Below, in pieces: positions 47,607 through 57,455 of a stretch of 64,000 nucleotides of DNA; position 1 is the stretch's first letter, and the number at the start of each line of letters is the position of its first letter. The notes under the pieces were generated by a model. That model saw nothing but the letters and a program-made list of their open reading frames with translations, was not told the origin of the DNA and did not search any database. The stretch is from Moritella sp. JT01. Its GTDB lineage: Bacteria > Pseudomonadota > Gammaproteobacteria > Enterobacterales > Moritellaceae. The DNA lies in the NCBI RefSeq assembly GCF_001574435.1, contig NZ_LOCN01000003.1, forward strand, positions 109,139 to 173,138, written 5' to 3'. The translations under genes and the position numbers were made by a program.

Positions 47607-48524
47607 TTATTTAGCTGCAGTCGCTTCTTCACCACCCAGGGCAGTGATTAGGTCTGGAATGAAACGCATTAACTCACCTGTCATCAAGGCAAAGTCGGCA
47701 TCGAATTTTGCTGCGTAATCATCGGTTGCCACATCATCGTTTTGTTCTCTGATGAGATCACTAAATTTAAGACGTTTTACTGACATGTCTTCGCCAAGTA
47801 AGAAAGACAGTGATTCACTCCAATCTAAGGCTAATTTAGTCACTAACTTATCTGCGTTAAGGTGGTGTTGGATCTCGTCACTGGTTAAGTCTTGTTCTTT
47901 ACAACGGATGATACCGCCATGTTCAAGTGCAGAACGTAATTCAGCTTCATCACCCAGTTCAAAACCCGGTGCAGCACTGCCGTTATTTAACCATTCTGTC
48001 ATCGTTACATCTGCTGGTGTCGTTAAAGCAACTGGTACAACAGGTAGGCTACCGACACATTTACGTAGTAAAGCGATGAGGTCTTCGGCTTTTTTAGCGC
48101 TTGATGCATCAACGACTAATAAATTTTGTGACGGACAAATCCAAGCAAATGTTTGGCTGCTACGTGGGAATGCACGTGGGAGTAGTTGATGGACGATATC
48201 TTCTTTTAGCGCATCTTTTTCTTTTTTCTTTAGGCCTCGGCCTTGTTCTGCTTCAATCGTGTCGACTTTTTCTTGCAGCATGTCTTTAACAACAGATGCT
48301 GGTAATACTCTGTCTTCTTTTTTCGCACAAATCAGAATGTTATCTGAAATACCATGCGTTAAAGCCTGACCTGACTTACCCAGTGGTTTTATCCAACCGA
48401 ACTTAGATAAATCTTGGCTACCACAAGGGGTAAAAGGGAAATCAGCTAACTTGGTTTCAAGTTGTTCAATATCTAGTTCAAATGGACGAGTGAAACGATA
48501 AATTAGTAAGTTTTTAAACCACAT
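47607..48524 (-). CDS. rdgC: Recombination-associated protein RdgC
   Basis: The 305-residue ring-shaped DNA-binding protein limits RecA loading. The start MWFKNLLIYRF is the family hallmark. PFTPCGSQDLSKFGWIKPLG, ICAKKEDRVLPASVVKDML, QTFAWICPSQNLLVVDASSA and LALDWSESLSFLLGEDMSVKRLKF follow. Length is typical. It lies alone between nptA and the phoB promoter region. Confidence 0.95.
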   Translation of the reverse strand: MWFKNLLIYRFTRPFELDIEQLETKLADFPFTPCGSQDLSKFGWIKPLGKSGQALTHGISDNILICAKKEDRVLPASVVKDMLQEKVDTIEAEQGRGLKKKEKDALKEDIVHQLLPRAFPRSSQTFAWICPSQNLLVVDASSAKKAEDLIALLRKCVGSLPVVPVALTTPADVTMTEWLNNGSAAPGFELGDEAELRSALEHGGIIRCKEQDLTSDEIQHHLNADKLVTKLALDWSESLSFLLGEDMSVKRLKFSDLIREQNDDVATDDYAAKFDADFALMTGELMRFIPDLITALGGEEATAAK

Positions 48525-48921
48525 TATAGCAGGACCTTGGTATCAACTGTTTGGATAACCAGTATACTCAAGGATGTTGGAAATACAAGTTTGCCTAGTG
48601 GCTAAACCTTCATCAATCACGATCTTAATTCCACACTCTCATTGCCATCTGGTGTATAAAGTATTCAATTAAATTGTTACTTTTAATTATTAAAATCAGT
48701 GTTTTAATTAAATGCTATATTTATGTGCGATTCATGACATTTGTTAGGTGTGAATCGACTTTTTAATAAAAAATTCATCAATGTAATAATACTGAAACAT
48801 ATTGAGCTGATAATCACTTTCAGTTAAAGTCGAAAGATAAGTGGTTCTTTCATCATTTAAATATAAATCTTTTACTGACCGGTGACGGTTATTAAGGGAA
48901 GAATAGTAAAGGATATTTAAA
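48525..48921. other. Divergent regulatory region of rdgC and phoB
   Basis: About 400 AT-rich bases. The phoB gene is usually PhoB-autoregulated, but I found no convincing Pho box here. CATGACATTTGTTAGGTGTG (from about 48733) has only a half-match. A small inverted repeat CTTTC ... GAAAG lies near 48820-48836. Confidence 0.35.
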
Positions 48922-49608
48922 GTGTCTAAGCGAATTTTAGTAGTTGAAGATGAACTTGCGATCCGTGAAATGCTGTGTTTTGCATTAGAACAAAAAGGAT
49001 TTGATGTTGTTGAAGCTGGGGATTATAACGAGGCGGTAGATCGGCTTGTCGAACCTTATCCTAATTTAATCTTATTAGATTGGATGTTACCCGGTGGTAG
49101 TGGCATTAAATATATTAAACACCTAAAATCTCAACCGCATTTATCCGCTATTCCGGTCGTGATGTTAACGGCACGTGGTGAAGAAGAAGATAAGGTGAAG
49201 GGTTTAGAAGTGGGGGCGGATGATTACATCACGAAACCATTCTCACCAAAAGAATTGATTGCACGGTTAAATGCGGTAATGCGTCGTGTTGCGCCAATGA
49301 CTCAAGATGCAGTTATTGATATTAGTGGGTTACAGCTTGATCCTGTTGCTCACCGTGTTTCTGCTGGTGATGCTGTGATTGAGATCGGTCCGACTGAATT
49401 TAAATTATTGCACTTTTTTATGACACATCCAGAACGAGTGTATAGCCGAGAGCAGTTGTTAGATAATGTTTGGGGCATGAATGTGTACGTTGAAGACCGC
49501 ACGGTTGATGTACATATCCGTCGTCTGCGAAAAGCATTAACACCGAGTGAACATGATAAATATGTACAAACAGTGCGTGGTGCAGGTTATCGCTTCTCGA
49601 TACGTTAA
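48922..49608 (+). CDS. phoB: Phosphate regulon response regulator PhoB
   Basis: The 228-residue OmpR-type regulator activates phosphate-starvation genes. The receiver domain has the acidic pair ED at residues 9-10, phosphoacceptor D53 in [35 protein letters not shown], and the winged-helix DNA-binding domain ([26 protein letters not shown] in consecutive parts, [14 protein letters not shown]). The start is GTG at 48922 with AAGG upstream. It is followed by phoR 22 bases later, the usual operon. Confidence 0.97.
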   Translation: MSKRILVVEDELAIREMLCFALEQKGFDVVEAGDYNEAVDRLVEPYPNLILLDWMLPGGSGIKYIKHLKSQPHLSAIPVVMLTARGEEEDKVKGLEVGADDYITKPFSPKELIARLNAVMRRVAPMTQDAVIDISGLQLDPVAHRVSAGDAVIEIGPTEFKLLHFFMTHPERVYSREQLLDNVWGMNVYVEDRTVDVHIRRLRKALTPSEHDKYVQTVRGAGYRFSIR

Positions 49609-49630
49609 TCATGAGAGTTGAAGTTTCAAT

Positions 49631-50929
49631 ATGAATAAGACGAACGTTTTTGTCGGTGGCTTATGGCGACTGCTTTATTGGTATATCCCGTTTTTTCTTG
49701 TTGGTTTAGTTATTGATAATATTACATTGAGTTTACTCATCGCCACTGCCGTACATATTGTTTGGCTATATCGTAGCCAATATATATTACATCAGTGGTT
49801 ATGGGTTGCGCGCACTGCGACACCGCCTGAAGGTAAAGGTAGCTGGGAATCCATTTTTAATGGCATTTATCGTTTGCAGCGTCGACATAAGCGTAAGCGT
49901 AAAGAATTGCGTATGGTTATTCGGCGTTTTCGTGAAGGTGCTGAAGCCTTACCGGATGCCGTTGTTGCGTTAGATACTGATTATTCCATTATGTGGTGTA
50001 ATAAATTAGCGCAACAAATGATTGGCCTGAAATGGCCAGATGATGCGCATCAACATATTGGTAATTTGATCCGTACTCCGGATTTTATTCAATATTTAAA
50101 TTCGAAAGATTACCGAGAACCGTTAGAGATCACCTCGCCAGTACATAATGCCAAGACGTTAGAAATTCGCGTAATGACGTATACCGATGATCAATCGATG
50201 CTGGTGGCTCGAGATGTTACTGAACTGCGTCAACTGGAACAAGTCAGACGTAATTTTATGGGCAATGTTTCTCATGAGTTACGTACGCCGCTAACCGTAT
50301 TAAAGGGTTATCTGGAAATGCTTGAACCTGATGAATCGGATAAAATGTTTGCTCGTGCGCATAAAGTCATGTCTGAGCAAACGGCGCGTATGGATTCGTT
50401 GGTGAACCAGTTACTAGCCTTGTCTCGTATTGAATCGGCACAGGCTGTCGACTTTGAAAAGCAAGTTGATATTCCGTTTATGCTGTCGATGTTAGAACAA
50501 GAGGTATTGATTTTAGGTGCGGATAAAGCCTTAAAGGTAGAGTTCCATATTGAAAACGGCTTGTTTGCATTGGGTGATGAATCACAATTGCGCAGTGCGG
50601 TATCTAATTTGATCTACAATGCGGTGCGCTATACGCCTGCGGACGGCAAAGTGGTGGTTGAATGGAAGCATACACCCACTGGTGGTTCATTAAGTGTGAC
50701 CGATAATGGCGATGGTATTTCTGCCGAGCATGTACATCATTTAACTGAGCGTTTTTATCGTGTCGATGATGCGCGTTCACGGGATTCTGGTGGCTCTGGT
50801 ATTGGTTTATCAATTGTGAAGCATGTTTTAAGCAATCATGACAGTGTGTTGGAAATTAATAGTAAAGTGAATAAAGGCAGTTGCTTTAGCTTCACCTTAC
50901 CGCTAGTGACGTATGTAAAACGCCACTAA
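49631..50929 (+). CDS. phoR: Phosphate regulon sensor kinase PhoR
   Basis: The 432-residue inner-membrane histidine kinase has two N-terminal helices (about 12-30 and 35-50), a charged linker, and a PAS domain (about 100-200; LPDAVVALDTDYSIMWCN). The DHp region with H215 lies in NVSHELRTPLTVLKGYLEML, and the ATPase domain has NLIYNAVRYTPADG and RDSGGSGIGLSIV. PhoR phosphorylates PhoB when phosphate is scarce and is kept quiet by the Pst complex and PhoU, both encoded in this window. Confidence 0.96.
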   Translation: MNKTNVFVGGLWRLLYWYIPFFLVGLVIDNITLSLLIATAVHIVWLYRSQYILHQWLWVARTATPPEGKGSWESIFNGIYRLQRRHKRKRKELRMVIRRFREGAEALPDAVVALDTDYSIMWCNKLAQQMIGLKWPDDAHQHIGNLIRTPDFIQYLNSKDYREPLEITSPVHNAKTLEIRVMTYTDDQSMLVARDVTELRQLEQVRRNFMGNVSHELRTPLTVLKGYLEMLEPDESDKMFARAHKVMSEQTARMDSLVNQLLALSRIESAQAVDFEKQVDIPFMLSMLEQEVLILGADKALKVEFHIENGLFALGDESQLRSAVSNLIYNAVRYTPADGKVVVEWKHTPTGGSLSVTDNGDGISAEHVHHLTERFYRVDDARSRDSGGSGIGLSIVKHVLSNHDSVLEINSKVNKGSCFSFTLPLVTYVKRH

Positions 50930-50968
50930 GGTTACCGCGATTGTTACTGTATTATTATTACAGCACTG

Positions 50969-50999
50969 AGCCCATCACCACTGTGATGGGCTTTTTTTA
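50969..50999 (+). terminator. Terminator of phoBR
   Basis: AGCCCATCAC pairs with GTGATGGGCT around CACT, followed by seven T. Confidence 0.92.
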
Positions 51000-51056
51000 T
51001 TATCAATTCATACTGCATGGGTAATTGGTAGGGTTTTATTTGTAATAAATCGTGTA

Positions 51057-51090
51057 CTGTCATCAAACCGTCATGTTTCATTCATATTAT
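51057..51090 (+). promoter_or_regulatory. Pho box and -10 of pstS
   Basis: CTGTCATCAAACCGTCAT (51057-51074) fits the PhoB consensus. After 10 bases TATTAT (51085-51090) serves as -10. A further TTGTCATCAG half-site begins at 51090. Transcription should begin near 51097, leaving a leader of about 134 bases. Confidence 0.85.
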
Positions 51091-51109
51091 TGTCATCAGT
51101 TTATTGAAT

Positions 51110-51218
51110 ACTTGTAGTCACAGAAACGAGATACAAACTTATATTACTTGTAGTCGTGGACACTAAATACAAAGCTTATATACCTTGTAGTCATAGACAC
51201 AAAATAAAAAATTATACT
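51110..51218 (+). repeat. Three tandem 36-37-bp repeats in the pstS leader
   Basis: Units begin at 51110, 51146 and 51183 with (A/C)CTTGTAGTC, followed by a GA.AC..A.ATA.AAA core and an AT-rich end (CTTATAT). They are imperfect and get more divergent toward the gene. They lie between the predicted transcription start and the pstS ribosome site, so they would be transcribed into the untranslated leader. Confidence 0.75.
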
Positions 51219-51230
51219 TGGAGAAGTAAA

Positions 51231-52208
51231 ATGAATATTAAACAAATTGTTGTAGCATTAGGGATATCAATGACAGCAATCGCTTCACAAAGCGCATTTG
51301 CAGCAGGACTAGACCCTAAATTACCTGAGTACCAAAAAGTAAGTGGCATCTCAGGTAACCTATCTACAGTTGGTTCTGATACATTAGCAAACATGATGAC
51401 GTTGTGGGCTGAAGAATTCAAACATATTTACCCAAGTGTTAATGTACAAATTCAAGCGGCTGGTTCTTCTACTGCGCCACCGGCACTAACAGAAGGCACT
51501 TCACAATTCGGTCCAATGAGCCGTAAAATGAAGTCTAAAGAAATCGAATCGTTTGAAAAACGTTACGGTTACAAGCCTACAGTAATTCGTGTTGCTATCG
51601 ATGCACTCGCGGTATTCGTACACAAAGATAACCCAATTAAAGGTTTAAACATTGCTGATGTAGATGCAATTTTCTCAAGTACACTCAAATGTGGTGAAGC
51701 GAAGCGTGTTGAACGTTGGGGCGAACTAGGGCTACAAGGTTCTTGGGCTGAGCGTGATATCCAATTATTTGGCCGTAACTCAGTATCGGGTACTTATGGT
51801 TACTTCAAGAAGAAAGCATTGTGTAAAGGTGATTTTAAGAACAATGTAAATGAGCAACCAGGTTCAGCATCTGTTGTGCAGTCAGTATCATCGTCACTTA
51901 ATGCAATTGGTTACTCAGGTATTGGTTATAAAACATCGGGTGTTCGTGCAGTACCTTTAGCAAAAAAAGGAACTAACTATATCGAAGCATCGTTAGATAA
52001 CGCTGCATCAGGTAAATACCCATTGTCTCGTTACCTATACGTTTACATCAATAAGAGCCCGAACAAAGCATTATCTCCAATGCAAACTGAGTTCTTAAAA
52101 CTGATATTATCGAAACAGGGTCAGAAGATCGTAGCTAAAGATGGCTATATCCCACTACCTAACTCAGTTACATCAAAAGACCTTAAGAAAGCAGGTATTA
52201 CACTGTAA
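51231..52208 (+). CDS. pstS: Phosphate ABC transporter substrate-binding protein PstS
   Basis: The 325-residue periplasmic phosphate-binding protein has the signal peptide [20 protein letters not shown] with cleavage after SAFA-A. Phosphate-binding segments are [38 protein letters not shown] and [21 protein letters not shown] 7 bases upstream of 51231 chooses this ATG; an upstream frame through the leader repeats is spurious. It is separate from pstCAB, with narK and gcvR between, and has its own Pho promoter and terminator. Confidence 0.95.
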   Translation: MNIKQIVVALGISMTAIASQSAFAAGLDPKLPEYQKVSGISGNLSTVGSDTLANMMTLWAEEFKHIYPSVNVQIQAAGSSTAPPALTEGTSQFGPMSRKMKSKEIESFEKRYGYKPTVIRVAIDALAVFVHKDNPIKGLNIADVDAIFSSTLKCGEAKRVERWGELGLQGSWAERDIQLFGRNSVSGTYGYFKKKALCKGDFKNNVNEQPGSASVVQSVSSSLNAIGYSGIGYKTSGVRAVPLAKKGTNYIEASLDNAASGKYPLSRYLYVYINKSPNKALSPMQTEFLKLILSKQGQKIVAKDGYIPLPNSVTSKDLKKAGITL

Positions 52209-52233
52209 TACGATTTACATAGGTTAATGATTC

Positions 52234-52262
52234 AAAGCTCGCTATTTAGCGGGCTTTTTGCT
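52234..52262 (+). terminator. Terminator of pstS
   Basis: AAGCTCGCTA pairs with TAGCGGGCTT (one G-T) around TT, then TTT. Confidence 0.85.
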
Positions 52263-52531
52263 TTTTGGTATAAAATAAAATGAGGCTGTAGGTTTGTTCG
52301 GAGTATGTGCAACCTTGGGGATTTTGCTCACAAAATGATACATTGCTCACATTTAGTCACCATATTGGTGCAAATATTCCACTTCCAGTCTATAAAATCA
52401 TAGTTTTTGTTTGTTAAGTTATTGATAGTTAATGTTTTAATTGGGTTTTTATTAAGTTGGCCTTAGTATTGCTTTGTTCTAGATAAGATAAATTTTTTAA
52501 ACTTTGTTTTTATATCTTAGAGGGAATTTTT
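52263..52531. other. Upstream region of the nitrate transporter gene
   Basis: About 270 bases, AT-rich toward the gene. TTGATAGTTAATG near 52424 has an FNR-like left half only. No operator can be claimed. Confidence 0.3.
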
Positions 52532-53992
52532 ATGGGACAAGAAAAATTTAATATATTGTCTTTTTCAGGGAAGATGAAAACCTTACACTTATCGTGGATG
52601 GCATTTTTTATTACGTTTGTGGTTTGGTTTAATGCCGCACCATTAATGTTAGCGATTAAAGACAGCATGGGATTGACCACAGAAGAAGTGAAAACACTGC
52701 TGATTTTAAATGTGGCATTAACGATTCCTGCGCGCGTTATTATTGGCATGTTAACCGATAAATACGGCCCTCGAATTGTTTATTCTACATTATTAGCGGT
52801 CTGCTCCATTCCATGCTTTATGTTTGCGTTGGCAACAACATTCGAGCAATTAGCGATAGCGCGTTTCATGATGGGTTTAATTGGCGCTGGTTTTGTGGTT
52901 GGTATCCGTATCGTTAGTGAATGGTTTCCTGCCAATGAATTAGGTACTGCGGAAGGTATTTATGGTGGTTGGGGTAACTTTGGTTCTGCAGCCGCAGCAT
53001 TCACATTACCGACAGTTGCATTATTGTTTGGTGGTCCTGATGGCTGGCGTTATGCGATTGCTATTACAGGTTTAATGAGCTTGTTATTCAGTGTTGTGTA
53101 TTACTTTAATGTCACTGATACACCAAAAGGTGCGACTTATTTCCGTCCTAAAAAAGGCGGTGCAATGGAAGTCACCAGTAAAGGCGATTTCTATTTACTG
53201 CTGTTCATGAAGTTACCTATGTATCTCACGCTGGGCCTATTAGCGTGGAAACTATTACAGATTAATATGTTCGCCGAAGCGACTACTAATGCGATTTATA
53301 TTGGCTTAGCTGTACTCTATGTTTTTGATTGTTGGAAAACCTACCAGGTAAACAGCGATATTTTTGTTAAAGATGTACCTGAAATTGAACGCTATAAGTT
53401 TAAGCAGGTTGCAGTGCTTAACGTCTTGTATTTTTCTACATTTGGTTCTGAGTTAGCGGTTATTTCTATGCTGCCGTTATTCTTTGCGGAAACATTTGGA
53501 TTAGGGATGGCGGAAGCGGGTATGGTCGCTGCGTCTTACGCCTTTATGAACCTGATGTCACGTCCAGGTGGCGGTTGGATCAGTGATCGCTTTGGTCGTA
53601 AGAAAACCTTATTGATTTTAACCGCCGGTTTAGCCGTTGGTTATTATGCGATGTCACAAATTACGGCAGCGTGGTCATTACCATTAGCTATCGCAACCGC
53701 CATGGCATGTTCATTCTTCGTGCAAGCCGGTGAAGGTGCGGTATTTGCTGCTGTACCTATGATTAAACGTCGCCTAACGGGACAGATCGCAGGCATGACA
53801 GGTGCTTATGGTAATGTCGGTGCGGTATTCTATTTGACGCTGTATTCAATCGTATCAACGCAAATTTTCTTTTACGCCATTGCGATCACTGCGGTTATTG
53901 GTTTTATGGCCTTATTCTTCATGGAAGAGCCAAAGGGTCATATTGCAGAAGTCGATGAAGACGGTAAAGTGACGTTAATTAATGTGTCATAA
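52532..53992 (+). CDS. Nitrate/nitrite MFS transporter (NNP family, NarK/NasA type)
   Basis: The 486-residue protein has twelve hydrophobic segments. It shows the MFS motif GMLTDKYGPR after helix 2 and the two nitrate-signature motifs of the NNP family, GIYGGWGNFGSAAAAFTLP and TGAYGNVGAVFYLT. A conserved Arg lies in AARFMMGL-type and RPGGGWISDRFGRKK segments. It moves nitrate and/or nitrite across the inner membrane. An insertion of about 40 residues between helices 7 and 8 (DCWKTYQVNSDIFVKDVPEI) is longer than in NarK. No nitrate reductase, NirBD or NarXL gene lies nearby, so the direction of transport cannot be inferred from context. Confidence 0.88.
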   Translation: MGQEKFNILSFSGKMKTLHLSWMAFFITFVVWFNAAPLMLAIKDSMGLTTEEVKTLLILNVALTIPARVIIGMLTDKYGPRIVYSTLLAVCSIPCFMFALATTFEQLAIARFMMGLIGAGFVVGIRIVSEWFPANELGTAEGIYGGWGNFGSAAAAFTLPTVALLFGGPDGWRYAIAITGLMSLLFSVVYYFNVTDTPKGATYFRPKKGGAMEVTSKGDFYLLLFMKLPMYLTLGLLAWKLLQINMFAEATTNAIYIGLAVLYVFDCWKTYQVNSDIFVKDVPEIERYKFKQVAVLNVLYFSTFGSELAVISMLPLFFAETFGLGMAEAGMVAASYAFMNLMSRPGGGWISDRFGRKKTLLILTAGLAVGYYAMSQITAAWSLPLAIATAMACSFFVQAGEGAVFAAVPMIKRRLTGQIAGMTGAYGNVGAVFYLTLYSIVSTQIFFYAIAITAVIGFMALFFMEEPKGHIAEVDEDGKVTLINVS

Positions 53993-54213
53993 ATAGTCTT
54001 AATGACAAAAATGTCATTGGATATGTGTTATGAATAAAGAATGACTGGTTCATGTTCGAGAAAGGATTTATTACTGGTTCGTGACAGTTAGTCATTGTAA
54101 ATGTGGCGTCATTATCATCATCGTTGGTAATGACGCTATCTTTTAGGTGACGATTTATTCTGTGATTGACCTGTTTTTAGCGACCTATTTTATCTATTAA
54201 CCTATCTGTATAT

Positions 54214-54717
54214 CTAAGCTTCGGTCATTTCAGCAATCAAGGTTGGTGATATCTTTGCTAGATCACAATTAAACATATCATGGTCTAGGGTATCTGGCAG
54301 AGCCAGTTTAAGTTTGGCATAAAAACGATTGTTATCAGATTGCCACAGATCTTTGCTGTGTGTTGTGATCGCTTTTAACTCAATACCGTGCTGCGTTAAT
54401 ATTTTAGATACTTCGTTGATAATTCCCGGACGGTCATTATCTTGGATAATAAGGCAGGGTGATTTTTGCCAAACACTTTGATTTTTACCTTCGGCGAAAT
54501 TTATGGTTAGGCCAGGGATCAGGCTTAATGCTTCACATAAATCGCGGTAATATTCATCTTCTACTGAAATTTGTAAGATACCTGCAAATTGTCCTGCTAG
54601 CTCACTCATGTTACTTGCTAACCAGTTTCCCTTATGCTCGGCGACGACACGTGATAAGTTGTTTATGAGACCTGATTTATCATCACCAATAAGCGTTACG
54701 ATAAGTTGTTTAAGCAT
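54214..54717 (-). CDS. gcvR: GcvR-like ACT-domain regulator
   Basis: The 167-residue protein has two ACT domains: QLIVTLIGDDKSGLINNLSR onwards, and CLIIQDNDRPGIINEVSKIL onwards. This is the layout of GcvR, which binds GcvA and represses the glycine cleavage operon in E. coli. AGGG lies about 8 bases before the ATG. No gcv genes are adjacent, so the assignment to glycine cleavage rests on family resemblance. Other ACT-ACT regulators are possible. Confidence 0.8.
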   Translation of the reverse strand: MLKQLIVTLIGDDKSGLINNLSRVVAEHKGNWLASNMSELAGQFAGILQISVEDEYYRDLCEALSLIPGLTINFAEGKNQSVWQKSPCLIIQDNDRPGIINEVSKILTQHGIELKAITTHSKDLWQSDNNRFYAKLKLALPDTLDHDMFNCDLAKISPTLIAEMTEA

Positions 54718-54859
54718 TACTAAGCCCTATATAAAAAATCCGGTGTAAAACGTTTTGTTTTAGCTACTTCGATCACTTAATATGATGCGCCATACTATAT
54801 GCAAATAGCATGTATAAATATAGCATCGGTATCTAAATATCAGAGCTTAGTCTAGCTAA

Positions 54860-55123
54860 TATACCCAAGTTACTTCAAGATGCTATATCAGAGACGAGCA
54901 GGGATATCAGAACAAGGCACAATATGTAGGTAATGGTTATTCCATTTTCAAATATTGTAACGCTGTGCTGTTATTCCTGCTCGCCTCCCGTAGGGCAAAC
55001 CGAATGAAGGAATCTTCGGCGTTATGAAGTCTTGATTTAGAATAACTAAATCCTCGACTTCATGCCTTGAATATCCTCTCCTTTCGGTTTGCTGATTGTG
55101 CATCTAGAGGTAGCTTGGGTATA
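54860..55123. mobile_element. 264-bp nested-palindrome element with terminal inverted repeats (MITE-like)
   Basis: The left end TATACCCAAGTTACTTCAAG then ATGC and the right end GCAT then CTAGAGGTAGCTTGGGTATA are imperfect inverted repeats of about 24 bp. Inside are GAGACGAGCAGG facing CCTGCTCGCCTC, GCAAACCGAA facing TTCGGTTTGC, and a hairpin ATGAAGTC-GATTTAG/CTAAATC-GACTTCAT. There is no coding frame. A 49-bp version with the middle deleted is at 21365. It separates gcvR from the Pho promoter of pstC. Confidence 0.75.
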
Positions 55124-55147
55124 GAATTTATTTAACGTTGTTGAGTG

Positions 55148-55181
55148 ATGTCATATAACTGTCATAAATATTACATATAAT
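55148..55181 (+). promoter_or_regulatory. Pho box and -10 of pstC
   Basis: ATGTCATATAACTGTCAT (55148-55165) matches the PhoB box at 17 of 18 positions. It is followed after 10 bases by TATAAT (55176-55181), a consensus -10. The pstC ATG is 38 bases downstream. Confidence 0.9.
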
Positions 55182-55218
55182 CGCACTGTGATTAATTAAG
55201 GCTAAATACGAGGAAGAG

Positions 55219-57429
55219 ATGGCTGAACAGTTTTCTTTAACGATTGCGGGCTCCCGTAAACGTCTAATTAAAGATAAACTCGCAGAATATGGTATTAAAA
55301 TGGGCGGTGGTATTGTACTGATGACACTGTTGCTAATATTTTTCTACCTGCTGTATGTAGTTTATCCGGTTTTTGAATCGGCGAAAATAGAATCTAAAGC
55401 ACAATACAGTCAATCTTTTGCTGGTAATACTTATGCATTAGCGATGGAAGAGCAAAATGAAATTGCTTACCGTTATAGTGAGTTAGGTATTAACTTCTTT
55501 AACACTTTAGATCCCAAGGTTGAGTTGATGCAATATGCATTACCACAGCCGGCAACGTCATTTGGTCAAACAGGACCAACATCACCTGTCGTTGTATTTG
55601 GTTTTAATGATGGTAACGCGTTAGTTGCGGAAGCTGATTTCGATGTCACCTATCCTGGTGATAAGCGTCTTATCACACCACAAGTTAATTTCCCATTCGG
55701 TGAGCAACAAATTGAAGTTGACAGTCAAGGGCAAGCATTAAAACATATTGCCATTGAAGTTGAAGGTGAAGATGCGGCTATCGTTGCAGTGACGGCGGAT
55801 AACCGCGGTATATTGCTACGTTATACTGCAGAAGAAAACTTCATGACGGAAGAGTTGGTATGGAGCAGCGAAACAATTGAACTGCCTTCAATGCCAAAGG
55901 ATATTGAACAAGTATTGTTAACACCAAATTTCCGCTTTATTTTCATGCGCAGTGGTAACAAACTTTCTATCTATGATATTCGTGATACGGATGATATTTC
56001 GATTGTTGAAGTGTTAGATATTAATGAAAAACAACAAAACGTGACCCACGTTGCATTGTTAACAGGCGCAAGTTCATTACTGGTCGCGAATGATAACGGT
56101 GTCGTGAGTCAATGGTTTGAAGTGGCGAAAGATGGCGAGCGTAAGTTCACTAAAATTCGTCAGTTTGATGCGCAATCAAGTGTCATTGATATTACCACTG
56201 AATATTCTCGTAAAGGTTTCATGACGGTTGGGGTGGATAATAGCCTTACCATTTTTCACGCCACAGGTGAAACCAAACTATTACACCAAGACCTTGGTAT
56301 GGGTGCACTTCAACATATTGCAATTTCTCCTCGTGCAAACGCTTTCTTAGTTGAATCAGAACAGGGTATTGGATTTTATAAGCTAACCAATGAGCATCCA
56401 GAAGTGACATGGAGCGCATTGTGGCAAGAAGTTTGGTATGAAGGCTATCCAGAACCCGATTATGTTTGGCAGTCGACTTCGGCATCCGATGACTTTGAAC
56501 CGAAACTAAGCTTAGTGCCAATCACATTTGGTACCATTAAAGCCGCATTTTATGCGATGTTATTTGCAGTGCCAATTGCGGTAGCAGGTGCGATTTATAC
56601 CGCTTACTTCATGAATACCGGTTTACGGAAAGTAATTAAACCAACGGTTGAAATCATGGAAGCATTACCAACCGTGATTCTAGGGTTCCTTGCTGGCCTA
56701 TGGTTAGCACCGTTTGTTGAAATGAATTTACCGGGTGTGATGATGATTGTGGTGCTCTTGCCATTTTCAACCGTGTTAGTGGCCGCAATTTGGCATTTCT
56801 TACCCCAAAAATTCATTAATCGTATCCCGCAAGGGGCACACGTCATTATCTTATTACCTGTGTTATTACTTGTGGGTTACTTCTCGATATCGGTTAGTCC
56901 ATTTGTGGAAGACCTAGTCTTTAATGGTGATGCACGTGCTTATATCAATGACATCTTTGGTTTCGACCAACGTAACTCACTGATTGTTGGTATTGCGATG
57001 GGCTTTGCGGTTATTCCTACTATTTTCTCGATTGCTGAAGATGCGATTTTTAGTGTACCAAAGCATTTAACGCAAGGTTCATTGGCATTGGGGGCGACGA
57101 GTTGGCAGACGCTGGTTAAAGTTGTATTGCTCACTGCTAGTCCGGGTATTTTTTCGGCAGTCATGATGGGCTTAGGTCGTGCGGTTGGCGAAACAATGAT
57201 TGTATTAATGGCAACCGGTAATACGCCAGTAATGGACTTCAATATCTTCTCTGGTATGAGAACATTGGCAGCCAACATTGCAGTCGAAATGCCGGAATCA
57301 GAAGTGGGTAGCTCGCATTACCGCGTACTGTTCTTAGCGGCATTCGTACTCTTTATTCTGACGTTTGTATTCAATACGATTGCGGAATACGTGAGACAGC
57401 GTTTACGTGAAAAATACAGCGCGATTTAA
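55219..57429 (+). CDS. pstC: Phosphate ABC transporter permease PstC, enlarged form
   Basis: The 736-residue permease subunit is more than twice the E. coli length. After a first membrane helix (about 30-52) comes an extracytoplasmic domain of about 380 residues with beta-propeller-like repeats (GILLRYTAEENF, LSIYDIRDTDDIS, LLVANDNGVVSQWFE, LTIFHATGETKL). The C-terminal permease (about 435-736) has six helices and the EAA loop (QGSLALGATSWQTLVKVVL). GAGGAAGAG precedes the ATG. pstA follows 26 bases later and a Pho promoter lies upstream. Such enlarged PstC forms occur in Vibrio and Shewanella. Confidence 0.93.
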   Translation: MAEQFSLTIAGSRKRLIKDKLAEYGIKMGGGIVLMTLLLIFFYLLYVVYPVFESAKIESKAQYSQSFAGNTYALAMEEQNEIAYRYSELGINFFNTLDPKVELMQYALPQPATSFGQTGPTSPVVVFGFNDGNALVAEADFDVTYPGDKRLITPQVNFPFGEQQIEVDSQGQALKHIAIEVEGEDAAIVAVTADNRGILLRYTAEENFMTEELVWSSETIELPSMPKDIEQVLLTPNFRFIFMRSGNKLSIYDIRDTDDISIVEVLDINEKQQNVTHVALLTGASSLLVANDNGVVSQWFEVAKDGERKFTKIRQFDAQSSVIDITTEYSRKGFMTVGVDNSLTIFHATGETKLLHQDLGMGALQHIAISPRANAFLVESEQGIGFYKLTNEHPEVTWSALWQEVWYEGYPEPDYVWQSTSASDDFEPKLSLVPITFGTIKAAFYAMLFAVPIAVAGAIYTAYFMNTGLRKVIKPTVEIMEALPTVILGFLAGLWLAPFVEMNLPGVMMIVVLLPFSTVLVAAIWHFLPQKFINRIPQGAHVIILLPVLLLVGYFSISVSPFVEDLVFNGDARAYINDIFGFDQRNSLIVGIAMGFAVIPTIFSIAEDAIFSVPKHLTQGSLALGATSWQTLVKVVLLTASPGIFSAVMMGLGRAVGETMIVLMATGNTPVMDFNIFSGMRTLAANIAVEMPESEVGSSHYRVLFLAAFVLFILTFVFNTIAEYVRQRLREKYSAI

Positions 57430-57455
57430 TCTAAGGCTTGTAATAGGATATTAAA

